Shown piece after piece: positions 27,844 through 35,425 of a stretch of DNA of 64,000 bases. The position numbers and the translations under genes were made by a program. Position 1 is the stretch's first letter. Each line of letters opens with the position of its first letter. This stretch comes from CAYQDB01 sp964416195. GTDB lineage: Bacteria; Zixibacteria; MSB-5A5; GN15; FEB-12. Below the pieces are notes generated by a model. It was not told the origin of the DNA and searched no databases. It saw only the letters and a program-made list of their open reading frames with translations. The stretch lies in the NCBI GenBank assembly GCA_964416195.1, contig CAYQDB010000007.1, positions 1 to 64,000 on the forward strand. Reading direction: 5' to 3'.

Positions 27844-29241
27844 ATGTTAAGATATATGAACTGTTTGCTATTCATTTTGGCTCTGACTCTTGGGCTTGTG
27901 GTAGGATGTACAGACCGCGGCACTAATGTCACCGACGAGCCGGTCAGCAACGCGGGGATACTGACTATAGGGCATGACTTTTATGACGAACTGAAACTAC
28001 AAATCGGCAGGAACGTAGGCGGGCAACGTGTGCTCTTCCAGATGCGGGGCTATTCTCCGGAAGAGGCGATTCCACCGATTCAAGGCGGCCAGCCAAAACT
28101 GGTACCTCTGTTGATACTTCTCGCGCCCCAGGATGGAGATGAGTGGTACTTCTTCAACCACGGCCTGAAGCAGTTGGCTGACGAGCTGGTTACTGAAGGG
28201 TCCATACAGCCCATGGAAATCCTCTGTATTCCCAATGACCGAGTTTTCGGCGGCTATTTCTACGCCGGCCACAGCGCTCCAGCCGGCTACTACGACTACT
28301 TTATTGGCGGCTCACTGATTGATTACCTGCACGACACCTACCCGTTCTTGACTGATTCGCTCCCGGTCGGTATCGGCGGCGCCGGCATGGGTAGTTACGG
28401 CGCTTTCCGGGCTGCTCTGATGCATAAGGGTGTTTTCACTTCCATATCCGCAACCGACGGCCCACTGGACTTCGACGGTCCTGACGGAAACAGCGGCCTG
28501 ATGGAGCTGTTCGATGATGCCCTCATAGAACAGGGCTTACTGGGTGGTACTACCGATCCCCCAGATTCCACTTGGCAATGCGACTCCTTGGAGGTGGACC
28601 CCTTGGAGGACACGATCTGTGTCGAGTCGACCTTAGTCATCAACTATCCCCCCTCCTGGACAGAAAACTTTGACAGCGCCGGAGTCTGGCATCTCTCCCG
28701 TCTGTTCATAGGTGGAGCCCTGGCCTTTTCGCCACACGACACACTGGTTGACACTACAGGAGTGATTAGAATCAAGTTTCAAGGCACCGATCACGAAGAA
28801 CTACAGGTCGTCATCCCTGACTCGCAGAGATTCGTACTTAGCGACTCCACCACCTTGATAACGAACATAATAAAATTGAACCAATTCAATTTCGATTTTC
28901 ACTTACCGTTCGACAGCACCGGCAACCCCTACTGGCCTATTTGGAGTATGTGGCTGAACAATAATCTTGAAAAGATGATACTCAACGATCCCAGTCCCGG
29001 AAGTCAGCTTCGCGGTGTGAAAATGTGGTTCGGGACATCCCCGGAATTTGAGTTTGCTAACTATCGGCAACAGACCCTCTCCTGGATTGATTGCCTGCGC
29101 CACAGTGCCTTGGACCAAAGTCAAATTCAAGTTAAAGAATACACCGGCTATCCGGGCAACCCTGCTACTAACAACCAGTACCTCTATGACATTATGAGGG
29201 ATATGCTGATTTTCCACTCAAAGTGCTTTGAGCAGCAGTAA
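27844..29241 (+). CDS. Lipoprotein with esterase D-like fold, nucleophile serine absent
   Basis: A lipoprotein signal ends VVGC (Cys 22). The body resembles the putative-esterase (PF00756) alpha/beta hydrolase group: KLVPLLILLAPQDG, MEILCIPND, then SLIDYLHDTYPF and GIGGAGMGSYGAFRAALMHKGVFTS. In active members the elbow reads GxSMGGYGA; here it is GAGMGSYGA, with Gly in place of the nucleophilic Ser, so hydrolysis by the standard mechanism is not expected. A region of about 125 residues (roughly 235-360), including a Cys/Asp-rich stretch and beta strands, separates the fold from a C-terminal part with WFGTSPEFEFANYRQQTLSW. GGAGG precedes the ATG. It is co-transcribed with the FadL-type barrel and may assist binding of its substrate; that is inference. 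Confidence 0.7.
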   Translation: MLRYMNCLLFILALTLGLVVGCTDRGTNVTDEPVSNAGILTIGHDFYDELKLQIGRNVGGQRVLFQMRGYSPEEAIPPIQGGQPKLVPLLILLAPQDGDEWYFFNHGLKQLADELVTEGSIQPMEILCIPNDRVFGGYFYAGHSAPAGYYDYFIGGSLIDYLHDTYPFLTDSLPVGIGGAGMGSYGAFRAALMHKGVFTSISATDGPLDFDGPDGNSGLMELFDDALIEQGLLGGTTDPPDSTWQCDSLEVDPLEDTICVESTLVINYPPSWTENFDSAGVWHLSRLFIGGALAFSPHDTLVDTTGVIRIKFQGTDHEELQVVIPDSQRFVLSDSTTLITNIIKLNQFNFDFHLPFDSTGNPYWPIWSMWLNNNLEKMILNDPSPGSQLRGVKMWFGTSPEFEFANYRQQTLSWIDCLRHSALDQSQIQVKEYTGYPGNPATNNQYLYDIMRDMLIFHSKCFEQQ

Positions 29242-29260
29242 TATAACAAGCAAAGAATCA

Positions 29261-29298
29261 AGCCCGGAGGAGCGCCTCTTCCGGGCTTTTTATTTTTT
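29261..29298 (+). terminator. Intrinsic terminator of the FadL-lipoprotein operon
   Basis: AAGCCCGGAGGAGCGCCTC then TTCCGGGCTT and TTTTATTTTTT form a GC-rich stem with a long U-tract, 20 bp after the lipoprotein stop. Confidence 0.85.
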
Positions 29299-29400
29299 CT
29301 GCAGGGCAGAAGCCCAAGCACTTGTAACGTAATTGGCAAGACTGCTAAAAGGTCTGTTCCGGCTGTATTCAGTTTTGCACCAAATGAAGTGATTATTTAC

Positions 29401-29461
29401 TTACTTCGCAGCGGGTCTTGTGTCCGCCAATGATGGCGTAGGAGACAAGCTTACACTCTAC
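29401..29461 (-). repeat. Dispersed 'GCTTGTCTCC' repeat, copy 1
   Basis: Minus strand: GTAGAGTGTAAGCTTGTCTCC, spacer, GGCGGACACAAGACCCGCTG and CGAAGTAA. Aligns with copies at 37461-37525 and 40994-41061: the same start GTAG, the GCTTGTCTCC core, an inner inverted repeat around GGCGGAC, and an end CGNAGTTAA. Confidence 0.65.
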
Positions 29462-29541
29462 CCAAAACCGAATGATTACCTTAGGGGACAGCCTCCTAAA
29501 GGGTTTTGGCTTTATGCTGCTGACGAGAACGGGTTGGTTCG

Positions 29542-30018
29542 TCAGTCTCGTGATATTTTGAGAATCTCGTACTTGAGTACCCCCGCCGGAACCGTAATCT
29601 CGACCTCATCACCGACTGCTTTTCCCAGCAGGCCAGCGCCAATGGGTGATTTGACCGAGATGACGTCATTATCAACGTCGGTTTCATCGGGAGGAGCTAC
29701 CGTGTACAGTATTTCTTCGCCCGAGCGTAGGTCTTTCACAAGCACCTTGGCAAAGAGGTACACCTTATCATCTGGGATTTGGTCGGTATCGAAAGTACGT
29801 ACACGTGACAGCTTGTACTCAAGATCGGCAATCTTCCGTTCCAGATGGGTTTGCGTTTCCTTGGCGGCGTGGTATTCGGCGTTTTCAGTAAGGTCGCCCA
29901 ATTCGCGCGCTCGTTTGATCTCAGCCACCAGTTTCGGGCGCTCTTCAAACTTTAGGCGCTTCAGCTCCGCTTCAAGCTTGAGTCGACCTTTTTTAGACAG
30001 ATAGATCGGTTCACTCAT
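29542..30018 (-). CDS. greA: Transcription elongation factor GreA
   Basis: Rescues backtracked RNA polymerase by stimulating transcript cleavage. The N-terminal antiparallel coiled coil begins LSKKGRLKLEAELKRLK and contains the tip acidic pair in ENAEYHAAKETQ (DLTENAEY is the usual signature); the C-terminal globular domain includes LLGKAVGDEVEITVPAG and YEILKI. Length 158 is exact for the family. The ATG lies only 17 bp after the stop of the Na+ symporter of the thiamine operon and has no clear ribosome site; a 5-codon frame (MLLIV) ends across its start. It may therefore be partly transcribed from the riboswitch promoter. Confidence 0.96.
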   Translation of the reverse strand: MSEPIYLSKKGRLKLEAELKRLKFEERPKLVAEIKRARELGDLTENAEYHAAKETQTHLERKIADLEYKLSRVRTFDTDQIPDDKVYLFAKVLVKDLRSGEEILYTVAPPDETDVDNDVISVKSPIGAGLLGKAVGDEVEITVPAGVLKYEILKISRD

Positions 30019-30035
30019 ACTATGAGCAACATAAC

Positions 30036-31433
30036 CTATCCTGGCGCCTCTGACAAGGGGAGGGCAACCCTTTTTGCATATATCACAAACAGCGCCAACG
30101 AACAGACCAAACCGGGAAAAATCGGCTGAATCCCCAGCCAGAACTGTCCACTGTCTGTCACATACTGGGACACAAACCAGATCAGCGACAGACCTCCGCT
30201 GAGCACGATGGACAGCAGCGCGTATCGCGCTGGAAACAGTCGCTTGCCCACAAATGAAAAGAATACCGGCACCAGCAACGCCGGCGTGCCGATCGAACCG
30301 AAGACATACCAGATATCGACGGCCGATCGAAAGAACAGTGCCAGACCCACCGCCAGCAACGTTGATATGACCAGCCCAATACGCGTGTAAATGACAATGC
30401 CCCGGTCATCGAGGTTGGAGAGTCGACCGATCACGTCGTTGCCAAACGTCGAGGCCGCCAGAAACGAATAGGAATCAATCGTTGACATAATTGTGGACAA
30501 AAGAGCCAGCGCAAACAGCCCCAAGAGCCCGACCGGCAGAACCTGCATGGCTAAAGCCGGATAAGAAGCGATTGGGTCGGACAATGAGGGAAGGACCGCA
30601 CGAGCGTACAAGCCGGATGTTGTAGTAAGAAAATCAAAAAAAGCCCAGCAGGCGATGGAGATGAGTATTCCGCGCCGTGCTATACTAGCGTCTCTGGCAG
30701 CATAACAGCGCTGATAGAAGGCCGGTTCGATGAGCGTTGCCAGGGCAATAAAGTACCAAGTAGCAATATACCAGCTTGACCGTCCTCCATGCCAGGTGAA
30801 ATGCGATAAAGGCAATGTTTCCTTAAGGTAGCTCATGCCGCCATAAGTGAAATAGACGGTCACCAGCAGAATGATGAAGCCCAAAAACATCAAGATGAAC
30901 TGAAACAGGTCGGTACGCACTACAGAGGTGAATCCCCCCAGGTAAACATAAATGACAGAGAAAATCGTCCCCAATAGAATTCCCAACCAGAACGGCCAGC
31001 CGAACAGATACTGACACAGCACACCCAGCATGAGAATATAGGCCGCCGGGACGGTCATGAGATAGATGACGACAGAACCAGCTACGGCAGTTTTTGTATC
31101 GTAGGCCTGCGCCAGCCGGTCGGGGATTGTGAGCACTTGGGATTCCCTGGCTTTCTTGGCCAGAAAGAGAGCGAACAAAAATGCTGCCAGGTAGTACGGC
31201 ACCCCAAACACGAGCCAGTTCGACAGCCCGTTCCTATAGCTGTACTCGCCTACACCCAAGATGCCGCCGTACCAAGTTGACACCAGACTAGCAATAAAGG
31301 CGGGCAGGGTTAGTACCCGCCCGCCTACAATCAGCTCACTGGCAGAGCTGCCCCTCCCCAATCTTCTGGCCATCCCCAGGTAGAGCAGAATAGCCAGGTA
31401 AAGAACAATCAGGACATAATCAACAACATGCAT
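30036..31433 (-). CDS. Sodium:solute symporter, probable thiamine or HMP transporter (ThiV-like context)
   Basis: Inner-membrane transporter of the solute:sodium symporter family, with about 13 transmembrane segments. Recognisable family segments are ASELIVGGRVLTLPAFIASL near the N-terminus, TIPDRLAQAYDTKTAV, and IYVYLGGFTSVVRTDLFQF, the SSS signature region. It starts 9 bp after the TonB receptor stop and so is controlled by the TPP riboswitch upstream. SSS proteins under TPP riboswitches have been named ThiV in comparative genomic work and are proposed to import thiamine or its pyrimidine precursor. The family assignment is firm, the substrate is inferred from context. Confidence 0.88.
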   Translation of the reverse strand: MHVVDYVLIVLYLAILLYLGMARRLGRGSSASELIVGGRVLTLPAFIASLVSTWYGGILGVGEYSYRNGLSNWLVFGVPYYLAAFLFALFLAKKARESQVLTIPDRLAQAYDTKTAVAGSVVIYLMTVPAAYILMLGVLCQYLFGWPFWLGILLGTIFSVIYVYLGGFTSVVRTDLFQFILMFLGFIILLVTVYFTYGGMSYLKETLPLSHFTWHGGRSSWYIATWYFIALATLIEPAFYQRCYAARDASIARRGILISIACWAFFDFLTTTSGLYARAVLPSLSDPIASYPALAMQVLPVGLLGLFALALLSTIMSTIDSYSFLAASTFGNDVIGRLSNLDDRGIVIYTRIGLVISTLLAVGLALFFRSAVDIWYVFGSIGTPALLVPVFFSFVGKRLFPARYALLSIVLSGGLSLIWFVSQYVTDSGQFWLGIQPIFPGLVCSLALFVIYAKRVALPLSEAPG

Positions 31434-31442
31434 TCACACAGC

Positions 31443-33887
31443 TTAAAACAGCTCCAGTTTCAACTGGGCATAGAACGAACGTTCAGCGGCAGCGAAATAC
31501 TCGGCCCAGCCTCCGACAACAAGATCACTGCCATCCATGTATGCGAAATTGCCGCCGTAGCCCGCAGACTCATACCTCTTATCAAAAAGGTTATCCACTC
31601 TCGCTGACAGGGTCACATCACCCATATGCAAGAAGTCTCTCAGAGTGTATGAGGCCGACGCCGAAGTAAGAACGTACGGGTCGATCGAAAGGGAATCAAT
31701 GTTGTACAGCTCCATGTACTGACAACCCACCAAGTGAACCCTGCCGGTTACTCTGAAAGCCTTCTGACTATAATCCGCTACAATGTTCCCCAGGTAATCC
31801 GGAAAACCGACTACCTTTTTATCTTTGAAATCGATTTCAAAACCATCCACGTCAGCTTTGAAATCCTTGATTCGGTTGTAGTTGTATGCGAAGTTCCCAC
31901 TTAGAGTGAACTTCTCCATGGGTCTTACGGATCCGGAAAGCTCTACGCCGGAATGAACTGAACGGTCGGCATTGACCGTGATCAGAACGCCGTTGTCGTT
32001 GATACCACCATAGGGAAGTATCTCATTGTGGAAATCCATCCAGAACAAGTTAATACCCACAGCATAGTTGCTAGTGCGGTATTGACCTCCCACTTCGAAG
32101 TCGTACAGCCGTTCAGATTTTGCCGTCGGATCGCCAAATTCAAAAAGCGTATCTCCGGTGGCTGATAATGTAAATGACTCAATCTTAAGGGAGGGCATCA
32201 GCCACGGATCATCGGCCTCGTAGATGGCTTCGTCTGTCGGCGTACGTGATGATACCGCGAAATTGGCAAAAAGACTCGCCTCGTCGGTTACCTTGTAATT
32301 CGCGCCGATACGGGGCGAGAAAAACAACCAGTCGACAACATAATCGTACCCCTTGAAGGCGCCCATTTTGACCTGGTCAAAATCATAGCGGATGTAACGT
32401 AACTGGCCTGTTGCCTGGACGTTGAGCCGCTCGTTGAACTTGTAGTGCTCCTGACCGTACAGTGAACCGACCTGTTTCTTACCGGTATAGTTGTAGTACC
32501 GGTGCGTTGGATCCACCGCTCTGTTGAGGAACTGTGCCGACACCACCTGGCCCCAGTGATCGGAGTCGAAATAGTAGAAGGAACCACCGACGGAGTGGCT
32601 GCCTTTCTTGTGTTCAATATTGACCCGGGGATTCCAGCCGACCTGGTTCTTGGTGACCCACTTCTGACGCACCAGATCGCCACTGCTGCTGTCAGAGAGA
32701 GAGCCAAGATTGTATTCAGAATAATCTCGATTCCCCTTAAACTGTTCGTAGTAGCCTTTCCCACGAATGTAGTACAAAGTATTGAAGAGAGTCATCCGCT
32801 CGTTGACCTTGTAAGTATTGTGCAGTTGGTAGTGCGGTTGATTGAAGTTGTCGGTAGCATTATCGTAGGTCAAAGGATTTGTTCGGCGATCATTTATCAG
32901 GTCATCCCGTCCAACACCGTAATACGCCAGGTGCATTCTCATCGGTCCGCCGTAGATATACAGCTCAGTGGTCATGCGCGGATCCAAACGGGCTACCGAA
33001 AAATGGTACGACCACCCTTCATACCAACTGTTGTAGCGGTAGCCACCGGTCTTCTGCTTTGAGAACCGGCCCGAAAACAGCCAACGGCCGTCGATCACGC
33101 CCGATGAATACTCAACGCTCTGTTTATAAATGTCACTGACCGACTTGCCTCCCGACGTGTAGGTCCCATAACCAGCAGAGAATGTAGTTTTTCGCGGGCG
33201 ACTGAAACTGTTGGTCACTATGTTGAGAGAACCGCCAAAAGAAGCATCACCGTAAAGCGAATTGCCCACTCCGCGTTGAACCTGGATGTCGGTGATGTTG
33301 GCTGCGAAATCAGGCAAATCCACGAAATATGTCCCATGATCCTCGGGATCGTTGAGAGGGACGCCGTTAATGTATGTCGCCACCCGCTTGTCGTCAAAGC
33401 CACGAATCTTAATGTGGCTGTAACCCAGTGATGAACCGGCATCAGCATAGGTGTACAGGTTGGGGGTCGATTCCAACAGCAGGGGAAACTCCCCCACCAG
33501 GTAATCCCGCTTGATCTCATCCTGGGAAAAATTGTCAAAAGCGATCGGCGTAACACCCGTCTGGGCACGGTCCGCAGCGACCACTATCTTCTCTCCTCGA
33601 TAATACATCGGCGCCAACACGACCGTGTCCGGCAAGTCGATCACATTGAACTGCCGCGACCGGTAGCCTACCGATGAGAAAGTAACCCGCGTCACCACCT
33701 CTTCATAACGCAGGTGAAATACCCCGTCATCATTGGTCACTGCGCCGACACCGGTGATATCGGTGACAACTGACACGCCAACCAAAGGTTGCCCCTCTTG
33801 ATCGACTACTGTGCCTTTCAGTTCCAGGGCATCGGCGCTCTGCGTGTATAAGAGCAATAATACAAGAACTAACATTACACCCTTCAT
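31443..33887 (-). CDS. TonB-dependent receptor under a TPP riboswitch (thiamine-type uptake)
   Basis: Outer-membrane active importer of 814 residues. Signal peptide about 1-20; a CarboxypepD_reg-like domain at about 22-92 (LKGTVVDQEGQPLVGVSV); the plug at about 112-228 with HIKIRGFDDKRVATYINGVP and IQVQRGVGNSLYGDASFGGS; then the 22-strand barrel ending QLKLELF with a C-terminal Phe. A classic TonB box is not obvious. The 5' leader contains a full TPP aptamer, so the substrate is very probably thiamine, a phosphate ester, or a precursor. GAGG lies 8 nt before the ATG. Confidence 0.93.
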   Translation of the reverse strand: MKGVMLVLVLLLLYTQSADALELKGTVVDQEGQPLVGVSVVTDITGVGAVTNDDGVFHLRYEEVVTRVTFSSVGYRSRQFNVIDLPDTVVLAPMYYRGEKIVVAADRAQTGVTPIAFDNFSQDEIKRDYLVGEFPLLLESTPNLYTYADAGSSLGYSHIKIRGFDDKRVATYINGVPLNDPEDHGTYFVDLPDFAANITDIQVQRGVGNSLYGDASFGGSLNIVTNSFSRPRKTTFSAGYGTYTSGGKSVSDIYKQSVEYSSGVIDGRWLFSGRFSKQKTGGYRYNSWYEGWSYHFSVARLDPRMTTELYIYGGPMRMHLAYYGVGRDDLINDRRTNPLTYDNATDNFNQPHYQLHNTYKVNERMTLFNTLYYIRGKGYYEQFKGNRDYSEYNLGSLSDSSSGDLVRQKWVTKNQVGWNPRVNIEHKKGSHSVGGSFYYFDSDHWGQVVSAQFLNRAVDPTHRYYNYTGKKQVGSLYGQEHYKFNERLNVQATGQLRYIRYDFDQVKMGAFKGYDYVVDWLFFSPRIGANYKVTDEASLFANFAVSSRTPTDEAIYEADDPWLMPSLKIESFTLSATGDTLFEFGDPTAKSERLYDFEVGGQYRTSNYAVGINLFWMDFHNEILPYGGINDNGVLITVNADRSVHSGVELSGSVRPMEKFTLSGNFAYNYNRIKDFKADVDGFEIDFKDKKVVGFPDYLGNIVADYSQKAFRVTGRVHLVGCQYMELYNIDSLSIDPYVLTSASASYTLRDFLHMGDVTLSARVDNLFDKRYESAGYGGNFAYMDGSDLVVGGWAEYFAAAERSFYAQLKLELF

Positions 33888-33950
33888 GACACAACCTCGC
33901 GTTACAGGTTCACTGATTCTGCAAGGTTCCGTCCTGAATCAATAGGTGCA

Positions 33951-33964
33951 CCCTGATTTCAGGG
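33951..33964 (-). promoter_or_regulatory. Leader hairpin between TPP aptamer and receptor gene
   Basis: CCCTGA-AA-TCAGGG type perfect inverted repeat in the leader, after the aptamer. There is no U-tract, so it is not a standard terminator; it may take part in the expression platform. Control at translation initiation seems more likely, but this is uncertain. Confidence 0.35.
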
Positions 33965-33987
33965 CACTGGGGATGTGGTTTGCATCT

Positions 33988-34069
33988 CCGTTTCCCTACG
34001 CCGGCATTACCCGGATCAGGTTATGGGGGTTTGTTCTCAGGCAGCTTTTTATTACGCCACCCCCAACGG
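33988..34069 (-). promoter_or_regulatory. TPP riboswitch (THI element)
   Basis: The minus-strand leader contains GGGGGTGGCG, then GCCTGAGA...ACCC, and CCTGATCCGGGTAATGCC followed by GGCGTAGGGA. These are the invariant positions of the thiamine pyrophosphate aptamer (CUGAGA in the pyrimidine arm, the GCGUAGGGA 3' element). The P1 helix closes as CCGTT (34069-34065) with AACGG (33992-33988). The receptor ATG is 100 nt downstream. Ligand-bound RNA would be expected to reduce expression. Confidence 0.95.
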
Positions 34070-34086
34070 AACTGTCATTTTCACTT

Positions 34087-34115
34087 AACATTACACATCT
34101 GTTTACGACTTGGCA
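34087..34115 (-). promoter_or_regulatory. Probable promoter of the thiamine uptake operon
   Basis: TTGCCA (34115-34110) and TAATGT (34092-34087) with a 17-bp spacer on the minus strand; transcription would start near 34080, about 10 nt before the TPP aptamer. Confidence 0.5.
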
Positions 34116-34218
34116 AGCAAATTTTTGAAAAATCTTACTACAAGTGATCGTTCAAAGCCGCACAGAAATTCCCCCCAGTAACTTCCGGTTTCGGTGCACT
34201 TTTGTCGGCCGCCACTGT

Positions 34219-34224
34219 TATAAT
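34219..34224 (+). promoter_or_regulatory. Consensus -10 box before the arsM-like gene
   Basis: TATAAT lies 39 bp before the chosen ATG of the methyltransferase. No good -35 hexamer is present at 16-18 bp, so activator help or a weak promoter is possible. Confidence 0.4.
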
Positions 34225-34262
34225 GCGTAAAAGAATAAAACTAACCAGTTAGAGGAGTGAAC

Positions 34263-35102
34263 ATGTCTACCAAACGAACCAAGGAAGAAATCAAAGAAGC
34301 TGTGAAGAAACATTATAGCACTGCCATCATACAGAACAGCTCCTGTCGCGGCTCGACCCCGGCTGATTTTGACCCGGAAGCCGCAGGGCGGTTTGTGCAC
34401 ATGGTCGGATATACTGACGATCAGTTGGTCGAGCTGCCAGAGGGTGTGATGTCATTTGGTTGTGGCAATCCGGTCAATTTCATAGACGTCAAGAAAGGTG
34501 ATGTGGTTTTAGACCTCGGCTCCGGCGCAGGCCTTGACTTGATTTTAGCTGCTAAAAGGGTAGGTGACGAAGGCAAAGCAATCGGCTTGGACATGACTCC
34601 GGAAATGATCGAGGCCTGCCGAACGAACCTCAAGGCGGCCGGAGTGAAAAACGTTGAAGTTCGCCAGGGTGAGATGGAAAAGATGCCGGTCGCAGATAGT
34701 GAGGTAGACTGGATTATCTCAAATTGTGTGATCAATTTGTCGCCTGAGAAAGAGAAAGTGTTTGCAGAGGCCTTTCGCGTGCTCAAACCCTGCGGACGGA
34801 TGCTGGTATCCGACATCGTGACCCTGAACCTTCCCGATGAGTACCGTGATGATATTATGGCCTGGGTTGGATGTATTGCCGGTGCTGTCGAAGAAGATGA
34901 GTATGTCAGGCTGGTAAAAGAAGCCGGCTTTGAGGAGGTCAAGATTGTCGACAAGATGACCTACACTACAGATAACCTCGGCACTCTGGCCAGCGATTCC
35001 TGCTGCTGCAGCACGAGCGAAAGATCGATCGACAAAGCTCTGGTTGACAAATATGACGGCACGGTGGCTTCAATAAAGCTTTCCGCCAGAAAACCGGAGT
35101 AG
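34263..35102 (+). CDS. arsM: Arsenite methyltransferase (ArsM/AS3MT family)
   Basis: SAM-dependent methyltransferase predicted to methylate trivalent arsenic. The SAM site is VLDLGSGAGLDLILAAKRVG, with GLDMTPEMIEACR following. Candidate arsenic-binding cysteines occur at the positions typical of the family: NSSCRGS near residue 25, SFGCGNP, ISNCVINLSP and WVGCIAGA. A Cys-rich patch SDSCCCSTSE lies near the C-terminus. GGAG 5 nt upstream favours the ATG at 34263 over the in-frame GTG at 34257. No ArsR, ArsB or ArsC gene adjoins, so it stands apart from a classical ars operon. Length 279 fits. Confidence 0.88.
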   Translation: MSTKRTKEEIKEAVKKHYSTAIIQNSSCRGSTPADFDPEAAGRFVHMVGYTDDQLVELPEGVMSFGCGNPVNFIDVKKGDVVLDLGSGAGLDLILAAKRVGDEGKAIGLDMTPEMIEACRTNLKAAGVKNVEVRQGEMEKMPVADSEVDWIISNCVINLSPEKEKVFAEAFRVLKPCGRMLVSDIVTLNLPDEYRDDIMAWVGCIAGAVEEDEYVRLVKEAGFEEVKIVDKMTYTTDNLGTLASDSCCCSTSERSIDKALVDKYDGTVASIKLSARKPE

Positions 35103-35425
35103 GTGGGCGTATCTTATTTCGCTCTCTGCTAGTGTTGGGGTATAACCGAAAACTGATGCTCGAATCCTTATAACGGCGTTGTAAGTTGCCGGCATCCCCT
35201 ATCGGCTTACCCCTCTCGACAGGCTAGTTCGAGTCAAAGTTCTTCAGACACAGTGAAAGAAAACAGTTAGAAAAGACTTGTAAACCGGAAGCGTATGTCT
35301 TAGTTTTTATCAGATAATGTACAAAGCTGTTCAAAAAGGCGCTGTCCGCCACCGCCAAAGTATGCCCATAGATGGCAGACCATCCCTTTCGCCGCAGTGA
35401 ACGATAAACAAGATCTAAAAGTAAC
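35103..35425. other. Intergenic region, nothing firm
   Basis: No convincing gene or terminator. It contains short repeat-like fragments (CCCCTCTCGACAGGCTAGTTCGAGTC near 35210 is too degenerate to assign). The leftward 83-residue open frame crossing 35224-35475 overlaps the start of the symporter and has no recognisable features. Confidence 0.45.
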
